A stretch of 64,000 bases of DNA from Colius striatus (GCF_028858725.1 NC_084767.1:34265519-34329518); one strand, 5' to 3'. Numbered from the stretch's first letter, positions 35,973 to 49,943 are shown. The notes: generated by a model not told the origin, from the letters alone. Numbers and translations are program-made.

Positions 35973-38900
35973 ATGGAGAATGAAGACAGCTTGAGGTTCC
36001 GCCAGCAGCTTCTGCTCATTGACGAAAATCTGATGGCTGAAGATGTAGCAGCTTTAAAATTTCTCTGTACTGACTTACTTCCCTTCAGAAAACTAGAGAG
36101 TGTGAAGTCGGCAGTGGACATCTTTCAGCTTCTCATGGCTGAAGAATATCTGAATGAAGAAGATACTTTCCTACTAGCTGAACTGTTATACAGAATTAAA
36201 TGTCACTCCTTGCTCAAGAAGCTTGGTTATACCAAGGAGAAAGTGCAAGAATGTCTGCACAAGAAGGGAAGAGTGTCTTTGTACAGGTAAGCTTGCAGTT
36301 CTCTCCATTACTGCCATCTGTGCCATACTGCTTCCCTTTCTGTTTTAAATTTCTTTTAGTTTCTACTCTGTCTTCTGCCTTTATCTCACTGGATCTCTGT
36401 TACAGGCAGATGCTGTATGAATTGTCAGAGAACATTACCAACGAGATGTTGAAGGATATTATATTCCTCCTGCAAAACCATCTTCCGAAGCGACACATAA
36501 CTCTGGTATATGAGAGCCAAACTTGTACATGATGGGGAGGGAAGAAGGAGGGGTGGAAACAGGAGAAAAGTGTGAAAAATATTTGGCAGAATAGGGCATA
36601 ATCTGTAGTCAGGTTAGTTGGCATTTATAAGGTCAGCAAAGAGGAAGCTGTTGACAGGTAACTGAAATTTGGTGCTTTGTGCCGAGGTCAATCACTGATA
36701 GTCCTCAGTCTTGTATTAGATCATAAAAAGCTGATAGATACAAGTCTTCGCCCTTTTTGAGCCAGATTAAAAGGATATTTGTGTTCATGTGTCATTGTTA
36801 CCATTTCACAGTAATAAAGCCCCCTGGGAGCCAGGGAGTCATTAATATAATTTGGGTGAATCTGTTTAAACAAGACCATACCAAATAGTAACTCAAACAG
36901 TAGCTGTCCATAGAGCAACATTTCCACATCCTACAATGATGTAAAATTGACTGTTTGGACATTGTTGTTAGGAAAGAAAGCAGATAATAATGTGATTCTT
37001 TGAGGCAGACAGAGCTGAGGCAAGTTTTGGTTTCTAGGGAACAACAACTGTATTTTACTCTCTCCTTTTGGCTGTCAGTCTGCTCTGGAATTGCTGATTT
37101 TACTGGAAAAACAGAGCCTTTTAACTGGAGACAATGTACAGATGCTGGAGGAAGTCTGTATGACAGTTTCACCTGATCTCCTGGAAATAATAAACTGCTA
37201 CAAAAGGGCAAAAGGTGAGCGCTTTGGAGTCAAGGAGTAGGTTTGCTAAATGCAGGAAGCAGTAGAAAGATCTAACCCTCCAGGTACACTGTTGGAAGAA
37301 GAGCTAGAGTTGAGATTGCTCATCTTCTCACACAAATTTAGCATAACAGTCCCTAGCTTGCATTACTTCCTAGCTGAAATCCAGTAGGGACATGCTGGAA
37401 TATCTGAGACCACACGGAGGAGTCCAGCACACACAAAACAGGTGGGAAAAATGAAAGTCTATTTATGGTTGTGTCACAAAATCATTAAGGTTGGAAAAGA
37501 CTTTTAGGATCATCAGGTCCAGCCACTAACCTCTCACTGCCAGGCCCATCACTAAACTAAACCAATATCCCCTCAGAGCACCTCATCTATGCACTTTTTG
37601 AATATCTCTGGGATTGGTGACTCCACCACCTCCCTGGGCAGCCCATTCCAATGCTCAATAACCCTGTCAGTGATAAAGTTCTTCCTTATGTCTAATCTAG
37701 ACCTCCCCTGGCATAACTTGAGCCTATTTCGTTGTGTCCCATGGAGAGAAGAAATTGACCCTCACCTCACTACAGCTCCCCTTTAGGTAGTTGTAGAGAG
37801 TGATCGCATCTCCTCTCAGCCTCCTCTTTTGCAGGCTAAACATCCCCAGCTCCCTGAACTGCTCCTCATCAGACTTGTTCTCTAGACCCTTCACCAGCTT
37901 CATCGCCTGTCTCTGGACATGCTCCAGCACCTGTATGTCCTCCTTGTAGTGAGAGGCCCAGAACTGTCACACTTCTCCATTTCCCCATGAATAGTACTGA
38001 GATGACGATGACTGCCCTGTAAAAGGCACTGTGATTTATGAATGTACAATACAACAAGGCAGTTGCCTGCTAATAAGGTGGTGAGACAAACTGTGTGTGT
38101 TTCTGATACATTTATTATTACTAAATGTATCATTCACATTATCCAGAGTTAACTGCAGTTTGTAATTTTCCTTCATTTAATATCCTGTGACATGAATGTA
38201 AGCATACTGGGGAAAAGGTTCTATTTCCATTTATTTAAGCACTGGGAAACAAATTCTGGGAGTTACAAAGCTGTGTCTACCCAGTGCAAGGGCACTCAGT
38301 CTTTCAAGAGTTCCATTCCCCCATGCTTTTTGAGTGTGTTCTAAAAGTTGCATTCTGATTGAATAGTTCTCTCAGTAAGTACAGATACATGTTTGCCTAA
38401 CATGCAAATTCATACTGGTTTCACTAGAAGACACTCAACTTCTCTCCTTTTGTCCCTCTCTGCTGTTAGTGTCTCTGCCTCAGCAGGAGAACCTTCTGCA
38501 AGTCAAGGAATCTTCACCGTCTCGCACTGGAGACAAACAAGTATTCACTTTCCCACAGGTACACTGGAGTACATACTGCCAGCTTGGGTTTGAGTGGTTT
38601 GGGGGGTTGAGGTTTTTTCTTGCCTTTTTTTTTTGAATCCGTACTGGCTGTGAGATTTTTTGCTGCATCTTCTTTCTTGGTTTAGGAAGGGAACATGTAT
38701 ACAATATCAAATAGTGGAAGATGAAAATACTACTATTGATCATGTGCAATTAGGAAAAAAAATAATGTTATTAAGAGAGTGAAGTGAGAGAAAAAGCTAG
38801 AAAGATGCCTTCTAGGGAATAGGGCAGTCACTCGGTGCTGATTTTTTAAGTTTTGGCTGATCAACACTAAACTGTTTCTAAAGGCCAACACCCTAGTTGG

Positions 38901-41900
38901 TGAAGAGTTCAGAATTGTTGCTACTAAAGGAAGTGGTCCCATTTAGTCAATATACCAGTCTTTGATCAGTTAAACCCCTCCATTGTGATGAATCAGACTG
39001 GGAAACATCAGAACTGTAACTGATCTCTTTTTTTGGGGGGAAGAGGAAAGGAAGGGAGTTTTAACCAAGTTCTGAATGAGGAAAACCGGAGTTCTTTCCA
39101 AGGATACTCCCTTAGAAGTGAAGTTCTCATGGACAGGAGCTGAGGAAAATGAACTATTTAGTATAAGAAGGGTTTGCATCAATGCTGCTTTGAGCTATAT
39201 TTACTTTACATTTGTAGAGGGTTTGGGGAAGTCTTCATGCATGGCACCTGGCACAGTAAGAAAATTAATGTAGTTTTATTAAGAAATGATAGATTTAAAA
39301 GAATTTTTTAAAAATACTAAGAGACTATTTCCATTATCCTATTATCACATTTGATTTTTCTTTAAAATAATGGAAGTTTATACACTTACTATATATAATA
39401 ATGATTTGTAATGTGTTATTCCCCCACTCAAAAAATAGGAGACCTTGATGGAGTCTGTTGGTTCTAATATCAATGGTAAGGATTTCTGAAAATATGTTTG
39501 GGTTTTATTACTTTTATATTTAATGTTGCACTCCTTTACTTTCTCTGGGAAATTTCAAGCATTTGGTTTAATGCAACAAACTTATCTTGCTGTCTTCTTG
39601 GAAGGGCCTTTTGCTTTGTGCACAAATAGATTTGAAGAATTTCTGATTTTATATAAAGAGGCAAGAGAAAAATGGCAAATCCTGTGTACATTGTCAGTCG
39701 TTTACTAGAAACAAATATGCTTTCTGGGATGTGAAGTACGAGCTGGTCTGATTAGAAGTAAAAAGATTATTTCTTTCCTGAAAAAAAAAAAAATCTGTTA
39801 AAATATCCCTGGGAGCACAAGAGAATGGGACACTGTGACTGTTTATAAAACTGAGATGTAAACTTTTTGGGTACAGGAATTTACTTCTGACTTCTTCTGC
39901 AGTGTAAATAGTCTTGTTGAATAGTCTGGAAGCATCGTGTGGTAGAGATGGATGCTTTGAGTGCATTACATAGTGTATGTTTTGTACAAAAGGAGACAAG
40001 CATTTTAGGATATTCAGAAGGAGAAGTAAATAAATAACAGTGGGTAATTTGGATCAATCTTTGACTCCACATCAAATTGGCCAGTTGGAAAGTACACCAG
40101 TACAACATCTGTCAGCTCTTTTCCACTTTCAAGCTGTGTTGATGCAGCCTTGCTCTGAGTGTTGGTCTGAGAGTTCTTATCAGTGATTCAGGAACAAAAC
40201 AAAAACCAATCTGTAGTGGGAACTTCAGTAATAACATCGCAGATCATTTTTACAGTAGAGTTTATTTCTAAGCTGATTTCCAAATGAAAAATTCAGTTGA
40301 ATGCCTCAGGTAAATCTGTCCTTGTGCTGTGAATATATTTGTTACACAATACCAATACAAATAGAAACCTTTCCTTTGTCACAAATGCAACAAAAGTAAC
40401 TGGAGATATGTTCAGAATAGATCCTTTGAACATTACAATGCTATCTTATATAGCGGAATTATTCCTTTCAGTAAAACAGTACTTCAGATACAAAAAGTCC
40501 TGTATCGTAGCTAAACTTTTTGCTATTCCAATATTGAATTTCTCTTCATAAATATCTAAGTTGTTTTTTTTTTTCCCTAGATAACAAAGCAGCTAATCTT
40601 ACACATGGCTTCTCTGAAGTTAACCTGGAGCTTCCTAGAGAATTCAGCAATGTAGAAAGTAAATCCAAGGTTTGAGACAATCTCTTAAATCCTTCTTTCT
40701 GAGTACCTGGGTATGTAAGGTCTTCATCCCTGTAATGCCACTTACCACATGCAAGGACCTGTGATCTGTCTGTATGTCTCGTGAAGTTTTTTGAGTTGTC
40801 TCATCCACTGGAATGTTTCAGAGAATATTTTAACTTTGAAGACCAGAAACTTGCTAAGATTGAACGGGATAGTAGAGGCAAAACAGGCATAATACCTTCG
40901 ACGTTATTCACACATCAGTGCATCTGCTTATCTTCCTGATACAGACAAAATGTCTGGTGTTTTCCCAAGTTACGCATTTTGAGATGGCAGGAGAATGCAC
41001 AAGACATGGAGACAAACAGCTTCACAGTTCTGTCTCTGGATTTTGGTTAGAAAAAGCTTCAGGACATCTTGAAATTTCAAGCAATAAGGGGTCCCATGTA
41101 AAGACCTTGTGAGAAAGGTAGAGGAAGGCAAGAGTTTTCATTGAGCAGGCATGTAATAGTCTTCCTCAATAAACCAGACGTCTTGGTAGAGGAGAAGTGA
41201 TCCCTTTTGTGAAATCCCTTCTTAGAACTCTCATGCTCACTCTTTAACCTTGTAGAGCAATGCAACCACTGAATTTTCCCTCTGGCTTTTTCCTTCTGAT
41301 GAGCATGGTTATTGAGGGAGCAAGTTGCTGCATTAATTTATAGCTATTTAATTTCTTGAAGTTCTGTGCTATAACATTTTTTTCGTTACTTGATGTTCAG
41401 ATTGCTGGAGTCCCTCAGATTGCTGGGTCTTCAGAACCCGTGTGGGCATGTTCCTTTGTGACCTAATCTAGGTGGACCTACTTCTGCAGGGGGGTTGGAC
41501 TAGATGATCTCTAAAGGTCCCTTCCAACCCCTACCATTCTGTGATTCTGTCATGGTTTAGGCCCATCAGGGAACAAAGGCCACGATTAGCCTCGAGTACC
41601 GAAGAGGCTGAGAATTGCTCAGGGGCTGGGAGAGCTTAATTGCCGCTTAAGGTTCAGGACAAAACAGACCAGGCTACTCGGTTTGGGGAAGAAAACAAAA
41701 AAAAACCCCAATTTAATGCAACATCAACTAAAACATACCCCCAAAAACCCAAAACATGACCAAAATGAAACAACAGAGTAATACATCAATGAAGAGTCCA
41801 GCCAGCCTTTTTAAGAACACCTTCTTGCCACACCTCCCCTCTTCTCGGGCTCAGAGCCCTGATCCTGAAGTTTTTACCTTGTCCCCCCCTGAACGGTCGG

Positions 41901-44900
41901 GGGGGCAGGCAGTGGGGGTTTCAGTTAGTCTGTTCCCGATAGCTTCTGCCGTTTGTCCCTCCTCAGGACAGGTGGACTCTGCACCCATCCTCCCTGCGAG
42001 TCCGTGGGGTAACTCACAAGCATGGCAGACCTGCACGGGCTGCTCTGACGCGCACTTATTCCAAAGGCTGCAGCTCATCTCTGCCTCTCGTGTGGGGCTG
42101 CTCTGCGGCGTGCAGGCTCTCCAGCATGGCCTGGGCCATGGCCCCTCCCCACACAGTCCCTCTCCCGTCCGGGCTCACTCACATGGAGCTGCTGGTAACT
42201 CTCGGTCCTGCCACGGATCTCCATAGGTTTCAGGGGCACAGCTGCATTCTCGCCACGGCTTGCAGAGGAGTCTCTGGTCTATTGCTTCTCCTTCCTTCCT
42301 CCTTCTCTGGCTGAAGGGTCCCAGTGGTCGCCTCCATCTTGTATCACTCTTACACCTCCCACCTCGCATTCCAAATTCCCGTCCCCTAAATAGTGCTGGC
42401 AGAGGCGCCAGATTGGCCCAGCCGGGCCGGAGGTGGGTGTGAACCCAGGAGCCGGGGGAGAGTCCAAAAACTCTTTACCGGGTCTTCACTGCAACCCGCT
42501 CCCCTTGTTACTAAGCCAAAAGCTGCTCCTTGCTAAACCAGAACAGATTCTGTGAAAAGTACTTCTTGCTACTGTTGAGAGCTTGGTATGCTGTCTTCAT
42601 TTTCTTCTACTAAAATGCTCAAAAGCAGATGTTTGTTGCTCTCTCTAGTGAGCAAAAAGGAACTGGAGCAGTAGGAGCTTTTTATTTCAGCCCAAGACTG
42701 GACTTGAAGAGATGGTACTTGAAGTTTTGGTGATTATTTTTGAATGTTCTTTCTTAAAAGTGGGAGGTAACTTTTAAAGGCTTCACCAAGCTAGTAGTGT
42801 GGCAGGTTTATGTGCTTCTGAGATTTCTCTTCTGCTTATATCTCTTTCAAGTGGATCAGTGTGAACCACCTGCTCTAGATATTCATTACTACGCTAAAAA
42901 AAAAAACCCAACTCAGATGTCTAACATCCCATAGTTTCACTGTGAACTCAATGCCATCTGAACTTATTGTCCTGACATTGGAAATTCTTGAGGACTTCTA
43001 TCCCCATCACCAATTTGAATTGGTGAATTTTCTGAATTGCAGAATTTGGCTGCTGAGTCTTCCCTTTTGCTTACAGACAACCAATTCAGCTGCTGAACCT
43101 TTCCTCTACAGTTTGATAGTATGGTGGTGACAGCATTGCTTGAGGCTTCACCCATGTCTTTTCACATAAGGAGGCACCATTGAGTTTGAGCTTTTCAAAA
43201 GTAAGCCACAGCCTTAGGTGACTAATTTTTGGATGCCAATTTGAGACATGTTAAGAAAATATGAGTAATGTGAATAGATTCTTTCAGACAGTAAGCTTTT
43301 TTTCCCCTGTCTTCTACAGAATATGACAAGCTACAAAATGGATGGACCACACCGAGGATTTTGTCTAATTATTAATAATGTTAAGTTTGATAAGTCACTT
43401 CAGGAGAGGAAGGGTTCTTGCAAAGATGCTGGTAAGTTACTGAAGTGAAATTTCTGGAAGATTAGTCTCCCTCTTTCCCCATGTGATTTGTCTAGTGTTG
43501 CTATATGTTTTATTGTCTATATTTTGGTTAATATTCTTAAATAATAAAATGTTTTATATGAGTTAAATTGGCATTTGTGTATCCTAGGGGAAGGAAGAGT
43601 TATGGAATGAGTAACCAATCAGTTTCTGATGCAATTGGATCATTCTTGAATCATTTTAAGAATCTCTTTTAAGTGAATCTTTATAATAAAGGACTAAAAT
43701 GGAACTAAACCATCATTCTGCATAATATAATGCAAAATTACTTAATCCAGCAATGCTTTGCATACTTCTTATTTTATGCTGTTCATTCTATTTCTCTCTT
43801 GTGTATGAAACTCCAATAGTTGCTATTGATCTATCCAATAGCAACTGGAAAATAATGATATGAGGAAGATGTAATCTGAAACTCAGGAGATTCCTCATAT
43901 TTTCAGCTGTCATTTGTTAGCTCACTTAGTGTGTCGTTATATGTTGTAGAATGTCATTGCATTTTCTGAAACTTGTCTAGAAAAAAACAGGTGCTCTGTG
44001 TCTGAGCTGATGCCATCTTTTTTCTATTCCAACCTTTAGTTGATACTAGTGTAAGGACGAAGTGTCAGGGTGTAAAGCCTTTCCCTGTTCAGATTAACTT
44101 GCATGGTGACTTCATAAAATGCTTTTCTACTGCCTTAGTTTTTTCTTTCATCTTGTAATTACAGGAGAACTGGAGCGAGTATTCACGTGGCTTGGTCTGG
44201 ATGTGAAGACTTACACGGACCTGACATCTCAGCAGATTAAAGCTCTCATGCAAACTTGGAAGCGTTTGCAGGATCACAAAGACAGGGACTGTTTTATATG
44301 CTGTATTCTATCTCACGGAGAGTCGGGAGCGATTTATGGGAAAGATGAGGAGCTTGTATCAATCCGCATGATCATGTCGCACTTCACTGCCAAACAATGT
44401 CCACAGCTGGCTGATAAACCCAAGCTCTTCTTTATCCAAGCATGCCAGGGTAAAGAAATACAGTGTCCTGTCTATGTTGAAGCTGATGCACGAATTCCTG
44501 ACTTGCCTTGCATGCAACAGAACATTTCTCCTTCTGAAAGTATTCCTGAGGAGGCTGATTTCCTCCTTGGCATGGCCACAATTGACGGATATGTCTCTTT
44601 CCGGCACGTTCAACAAGGTGCTTGGTATATTCAGGCCCTGTGCAGCAAACTACAGTTACTGGTACCAAGGTAAATATTTTGCTTAGCTCTTCCATGAAAA
44701 AATGGGAGGAACTTTTTTTTTTCTCCAAAGGCAAATTCATGTAGGACTACTAACCCCTGTTCTGAGGTGGACAAAATTAATTAAATTGATGATTATTAGC
44801 CTATGATGAGTTTATACTAACACTGCTAATACCATAGAGTTAATCTAGGGAATGTAAAGTTTATTATAAAAAAGCTCTCAAAACCTCCTATCTATATTCT

Positions 44901-45323
44901 TTAGGGCAGAGCCCTGAAGTGTGCATTTTGGTAAAAATATTTTCTTTTTTTTTCTTTGTTGGATCAAACAAGGCAGACTCGGGAAAAGTCTTTTGTTTTT
45001 AAAATGTCTGAAATGAGAACAAAAGAGTAATTTTGGGGAAAAGGATGTGGTTTTCTTTATTGTGTTTTCTATGTTTATGCTGTATCTTCTTAGGTGTTAA
45101 GTGGAGTACCATCTGCTCATTAATAAGCCCTTCTCTACATTTTTGCTCTCCTGGTTGTAGGGGTGAAGATATTTTGTCAATTCTTACAGAAGTTAATGAA
45201 GATGTGGGCAGACGTGTGGACCGCTTGGGGACAAAGAAGCAGATGCCCCAGCCAGCATATACCTTAAGAAGAAAATTTATATTCCCAATACCTAGAGACC
45301 CTCCTCCTTCACAGCAATATTGA
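35973..45323 (+). CDS. CASP10: Caspase-10, initiator caspase
   Basis: Cysteine protease recruited through its DEDs to FADD at death receptors; it cleaves after Asp and starts the caspase cascade. Coding exons: 35973-36286, 36406-36505, 37079-37214, 38470-38558, 39439-39475, 40581-40669, 43320-43431, 44165-44669, 45161-45323; all GT-AG and in phase, giving 514 residues (human long forms about 520). DED1 shares with human CASP10 the segment LAELLYxI and the loss of the usual RxDL motif (KCHSLL); DED2 follows to about residue 185. The protease domain begins at GFCLIINN; it has Arg in QERKG, catalytic His343 (LSHG) and Cys386 (QACQG), a linker cleavage site VEAD400, and the small-subunit motif [13 protein letters not shown]. 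The C-terminus [15 protein letters not shown] is canonical. The residues needed for activity are present. Exons 4 and 6 in the linker are both 89 nt. Intron 6 carries a CR1 tail split by an LTR, and intron 3 a CR1. Confidence 0.95.
37474..37966 (-). mobile_element. CR1 LINE 3' fragment in CASP10 intron 3
   Basis: The plus strand starts TCACAAAATCATTAAGGTTG and continues through CACTGCCAGGCCCATCACTA and ACTCCACCACCTCCCTGGGC, ending at GAGAGGCCCAGAACTG. This is the reverse complement of the last 490 bp of CR1. It is closely related to the 3' part of the copy at 15.2-15.7 kb, so both belong to the same subfamily. It has no coding capacity. Confidence 0.9.
41431..42554 (+). mobile_element. CR1 LINE 3' tail, interrupted by an LTR
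   Basis: Plus-oriented CR1 sequence (TGGGCATGTTCCTTTGTGAC, GGGGGGTTGGACTAGATGAT, TCCCTTCCAACCCCTACCAT) runs to the terminal octamers at 41547. It is split there by the LTR at 41548-42545 and resumes with GATTCTGTG after it. The CR1 is therefore older than the LTR. Confidence 0.88.
41548..42545. mobile_element. Solo LTR of an avian endogenous retrovirus (fossil)
   Basis: This 998-bp element starts TGTCATGGTTTAG and ends CTAAACCAGAACA, an imperfect inverted repeat with TG...CA ends. The 5-bp target duplication GATTC is present on both sides (41543-41547 and 42546-42550). No internal region or second LTR is seen, so it is a recombination relic. The 5-bp duplication favours an ERVL-like (class III) origin; family and orientation are not certain. 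It landed in the octamer tail of a CR1 inside CASP10 intron 6 and is younger than that CR1. Intact duplications suggest moderate age. It has no gene content. Confidence 0.85.
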
Positions 45324-45483
45324 GGCTTCTACAATATGTCTTTTTATCAGCACGTCTCATTTAACGCAGTTCACCACACTACCTGTTTTAAGGCAGTTTA
45401 ACTAGAATCCTGAGGAACTGTTAGTTTCAAGGCAAGGCCTTATACATTTTTGCCAAACAAACTGTGAAACTGGAAGAGACACA

Positions 45484-45489
45484 ATTAAA
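45484..45489 (+). terminator. CASP10: Candidate polyadenylation signal of CASP10
   Basis: ATTAAA lies 161 nt after the CASP10 stop codon. It would give a short 3' UTR. Other AT-rich candidates occur near 46276, so this is the first rather than the proven site. Confidence 0.45.
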
Positions 45490-48400
45490 GTAGTGCATGT
45501 GCCAGGTACTTATATCATCTATTATTCAGAGTTACGAGAGTTGGGAGAAGCATGCCTCTATCACGTTAAACAATTTTGTACTTGCACAGACTGCAGATTT
45601 TAAAGTGTTTTTCATACAGCATAGGGGCTGCATGTAGCCTTCCATATCTAAACCAGTTTTGTTAATGGTCTGATTTAGGCTCATCATGCTTTATTTTGCA
45701 GGCTAACAATTCTAAATACCATCTCTAAATCCACTAATTATACTGTTGAAAATCCACTAATTATTTTCTGTTGGAAAAGACAAAGGTGGGAATGAGGAGG
45801 AGAAAGCTTAAAAACCAAGTGGAAAAGGATTCCTTCCATCTCCGATTTAAATAATATTTAACTTATTGGAGAACCAGTCAACTATTGAAATCAGAAGTTT
45901 GTTCCACAAGGCAGACTGATACCATCTAATGGCTAACGTCAGCCTCACATACAGTGAGTTCTTTCCGGAACTGAGTAACTTCTGGGACGTTGCTTCACTT
46001 CTGGGAAGAAAAGTTAGGGTAGAGGATTTGCATGTTGTGAAATGTGGCATTCAGAAGAGTATCTGTATAGGTTTATCAGATTTATTAACTTTGTTAAGCA
46101 TTACATTTTCTGATAATAATTTTTTGTTCTATGAGCTAAAATGCAGCCATATGAGAAACAAGGATCATTGTTGATAGAGCTTCTACAGAGCATTTTGTGA
46201 GTTAACCGAAATAACATAATGTGGCTTTGTTAAGAGCATTTACTATGGAGCCTATGTCTTTTCCTGTTTGTTACTGCATTAAATCCAAACTTCTTTTTAA
46301 GTCTTGGTGAGATAAAACTTACATACTGGGGTAAGGCTTATCATTGTATCTGACTGGCCCCTGCATGAATCAGGGGGATTTTAACTGCCTCAGGGTTGAA
46401 GCTGAAGTGAAACTTATAAGGTTACTTCTGCAAAACGCTGTATTGTGTTTTGTTACGTGTGATTGTTACATATAATTACTAGCCATAAGTTAGGGTGAAG
46501 ACCTGAAAGAGTACTGTCTAGTGTGTTTTTAGCTTGCACTATCCAGGATTTTAAGGGAGAGAGGTTTGCATCATATGGAGCATTGAAATGCAGCCAGTTT
46601 GCTGAAACGTATTGGTCACTTTTTGACACGATGAACTGGTATTTGTGGGTTGCATCAGATTTTTAGTCTTCTCAGTTACTATAGCTTCCATACTTGTGGC
46701 ACAAGTCACAAGCATGCCACAGAAAGAAAATGATGTGGATGCTAGTAGAATATATAACATATTGTGATAGAATCATGAAGTTTCTGGCTTTCAGTTACTC
46801 TTCAGACTTGGTACAGTGTTTTGTATGTTTAGGTATCAGTTGAATTTTTATCAGTACAGAGTAAACACTGACAACAATTTTGACCTTGTTTTGTGGGATC
46901 TTGTTTTCATTTTTGAGTTTGGTAGACAGAGAACAACATCATGTAGACTTTGGCCTGGATAATCTGCAGTTAAATCAAAGGTAAGGGCAGGAGAGTCTTA
47001 GCTGACTTCTGTCTTGAGTTCCCTGGGGAGAGGGATCCACACTCGTAAAATTTTTATGGAACACTGTGGTAAAGTGTCTCTCGCTCATAATAAGGTTTGT
47101 TCAAACACATTATTTACACTACTGTTCAGAACAGTGTGAATATTTTGCATGTGTGTGTTGAGGATTGTGTTTACATGGGTGCACACTGTAATCCTTAGGT
47201 ATGTGCAGTGGTGCTCTGTCAGCACAAGGCCAAAGGCAAGGTAGGCTTAACATTATAACCACAGCTGCCATTCTACAAGGGTGTTGGATGTTTTTGTGTG
47301 ATCTTCTGGCTATGTTTTGTAAGATGGCAGTGTGAAAATCTTGTGGGGATGTTTTTCACTCTGCTGTCCACGCTGTACACCTTCAGTGTAACTCTAGTAA
47401 TACAGATTTGTGCCAGAAAGAAAACACCTTAAAACAAACAAAATTGGCCGATTTCTGTTGAGGCTTCCTGATGGCATACACAAGCATATGCACATGTGGT
47501 GTCCACCTACAGAATTAAAGAAGGATAGTGAATTGACCTAATTTAGACAGATTTAAGTGAAACTAGTGTAAAAAGACTCTTCCGTTGGGAAAGTTGGTTT
47601 CTTGGGAAGATCATGATCTCAATTGTCACTGAGACAATTCTAGAGGAAGCCAGAGGGACAAAACCAGGGTGCAGGAAAGCTGAGGGAAATTATAGAGAGA
47701 CTGTATGTTTAACAAAAGGAAGGAACATTTTGGGTAAGGATGAGAGGAAGAAATAAGTGAAACAGTAAAGACAAAGAGGAAGAACTGTGCCAAGAGGGCT
47801 GGCCCTTCAAACTGGTGCATGATGGGAGAAGCCTCTAGCTGGAAAGAACCAACCTGGGCTCCGTCTTATCTGAAAGTATTTTTCACATAGTGCTGATGAC
47901 TGCATGCTTCCTCTTTCAAACTGCAACTGAAGTCTCAATTCAGTTAATACTCAGAAGACCTGGTGCAAAGAGAGAGTCACTGAGGAAGACCTGAAGATAG
48001 AAACAGTTTGAAACTGAAGATCAAATAGTGCTTGTGGTGTCCCTCTGTGCTGCTCCCAGCCTTTGGATAAAAGGACAACTCGTGCCAGTGAAATAGGTCA
48101 GACACGTTTTCTGAACTGTTGCTAGCGTGTGCCTTTTGGAAGGAATTTTTATGCCTCATCGTATCAAAGGGTATGTTCTAATTTTGAGTTTCTAAAGGTA
48201 GAAGGGTTGAAATCAATGAATGATTGTTTTATTTGCAAACTTTTAACAGTTTTCATCTCTCCTAACTCTCTCTGTTCATAATGCTGACCTCACAAGCTTC
48301 AGAGAGTCTGGTAGCTTATCTGATTGCTTATCATATATTTCCTGTTGCAAGGAAGATACTGGTGACCAGCAGATCATACTGGGGTCCTTACCATTGAAGA

Positions 48401-49841
48401 CAGAGTTCTATACTTCAAAAAGGGTGAAAATGCCCAAAGTTAATTATTGCTTGAATTCTCTTGTAAATAATTTCAAAGGAATGTTTAGCCTTTCAGTTCC
48501 CTGTATTCACTGAGTACTGCTATGGAATTTGGTGCTGATAGTTGGCTTTTTTTAATTTAGGCAAAAATCTTCTGTGAAAGTGGATTTAAAAATAGACTAC
48601 AGTGAGTTAGAGAGGGCCTTCAGAGAAAGGAGGTAAGCTGTGGAGGATCTGGTGGCACAGCTGGAGAGTGGGATGGAGATACTTTTAAATGGGAAGATAT
48701 AATCGATTCCCTCACTGTCTTTTAATTAGGATTCATGTATGGGAGCAAATTTATGCAGCTGTGCCGTATGCTAGTCTTGCTACGCAGCTTACCATGTTCC
48801 CTTAAAACAAAAGTAAAACCTGGTTACTTCTGTGACTTGTTTACCAGTTTTTCTTGTGAGCACTGTAGTAATTGATTTCCTAAAACTGGAACCATGATAG
48901 GTGGAGTCAGGAACTGCTGCATTGTGACCACGGCTTGTTACTTTTTTTCCCCAAGTCATGTGACAGTATAGACCATAGTACAAAAAGCAATACTTTCTCT
49001 GTAACTTCAGGGACTATGGCTGCCTCACTTTTTTCAGAGTTGTTCCAGCATAGTTGTTTTCCTGTCTGTCCTCCAATGTAAGTGAGTTAAAAAGAAAAAA
49101 ATCGGTAAAATGAGAGAAAAGACAGAAGCAGTTAAACTCTGTTCTGCTGTGCTCCCTGTATTTACAGACAGGTTTAAATATGATGCATCAGTGGCACATC
49201 TGTTTTAATTACAATAATTTTGTGGGTTTGAAACTTGGAATGCTTAAGAAATAAAAATAAAAATTACTAGAAATATTTACTTTTATAAGCTCGTGCCTTG
49301 TATTGTAAACAAATGCATGATTTATGTGAGAAGATAACTTCATAACTACCTATCACAAAACTATTATCTTTCCTGTGTAGATAAAAAAAAAATACATAAT
49401 CAGATCCGAGATCATTGAGTTGTGAGGTTAAGCACGTGTGATTTATTCAGATACTAGTGGTTTTGTGGTGATATGGGCTGAGTGGTACAGATTCTACTCT
49501 GTTTAAAAGTTCTGTTTGGGTGAATTTAAAGAAAACATTATTTGGGGGCAGAGCATGAATTGTATATGCAGTATCACAGCACATGTTTTGCTGTTTTATC
49601 AGTTTTTTCCAGAGAGAGGTTTAAGATTCAGTTTTCATTCCCTCTTGCTAGCGAACAATGCTGCCCAAGGGTATGCCACAGAAATCTGTGTTGCTGTAGA
49701 GTGGTCCTTGGACCAGTCAGGGATACAACTCTGCTTGCTTGGGTTTTTTTTTTTTAATGTACAGCGGTACTGATTCAAGGTAGCTGGGCTGCCTTAGAGT
49801 TATTAGCCCTGATATTGAAACATTTACAGTAGTAGTAACAT

Positions 49842-49943
49842 GAGGTGCTGAGGGACGTGGTTTAGTGATGGGTTTAGCAGTGTGACGTTAGTCGTTGGAC
49901 TTGATCTTAAGGATCTTTTCCAACTGAAATGATTCTGTGATTG
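49842..49943 (+). mobile_element. CR1-type LINE 3'-end fragment
   Basis: GTTGGACTTGATCTTAAGGA, then TCTTTTCCAACTGAAATGAT and TCTGTGATT, has the layout of a CR1 3' end, but of a different and more diverged subfamily than the copies at 41.5, 52.3, 57.2 and 62.8 kb. Confidence 0.7.

Noticed and set aside
41756-42226. A 156-codon open frame inside the LTR
   Set aside because: It lies wholly within non-coding LTR sequence and resembles no protein; it is a by-product of GC-rich DNA.
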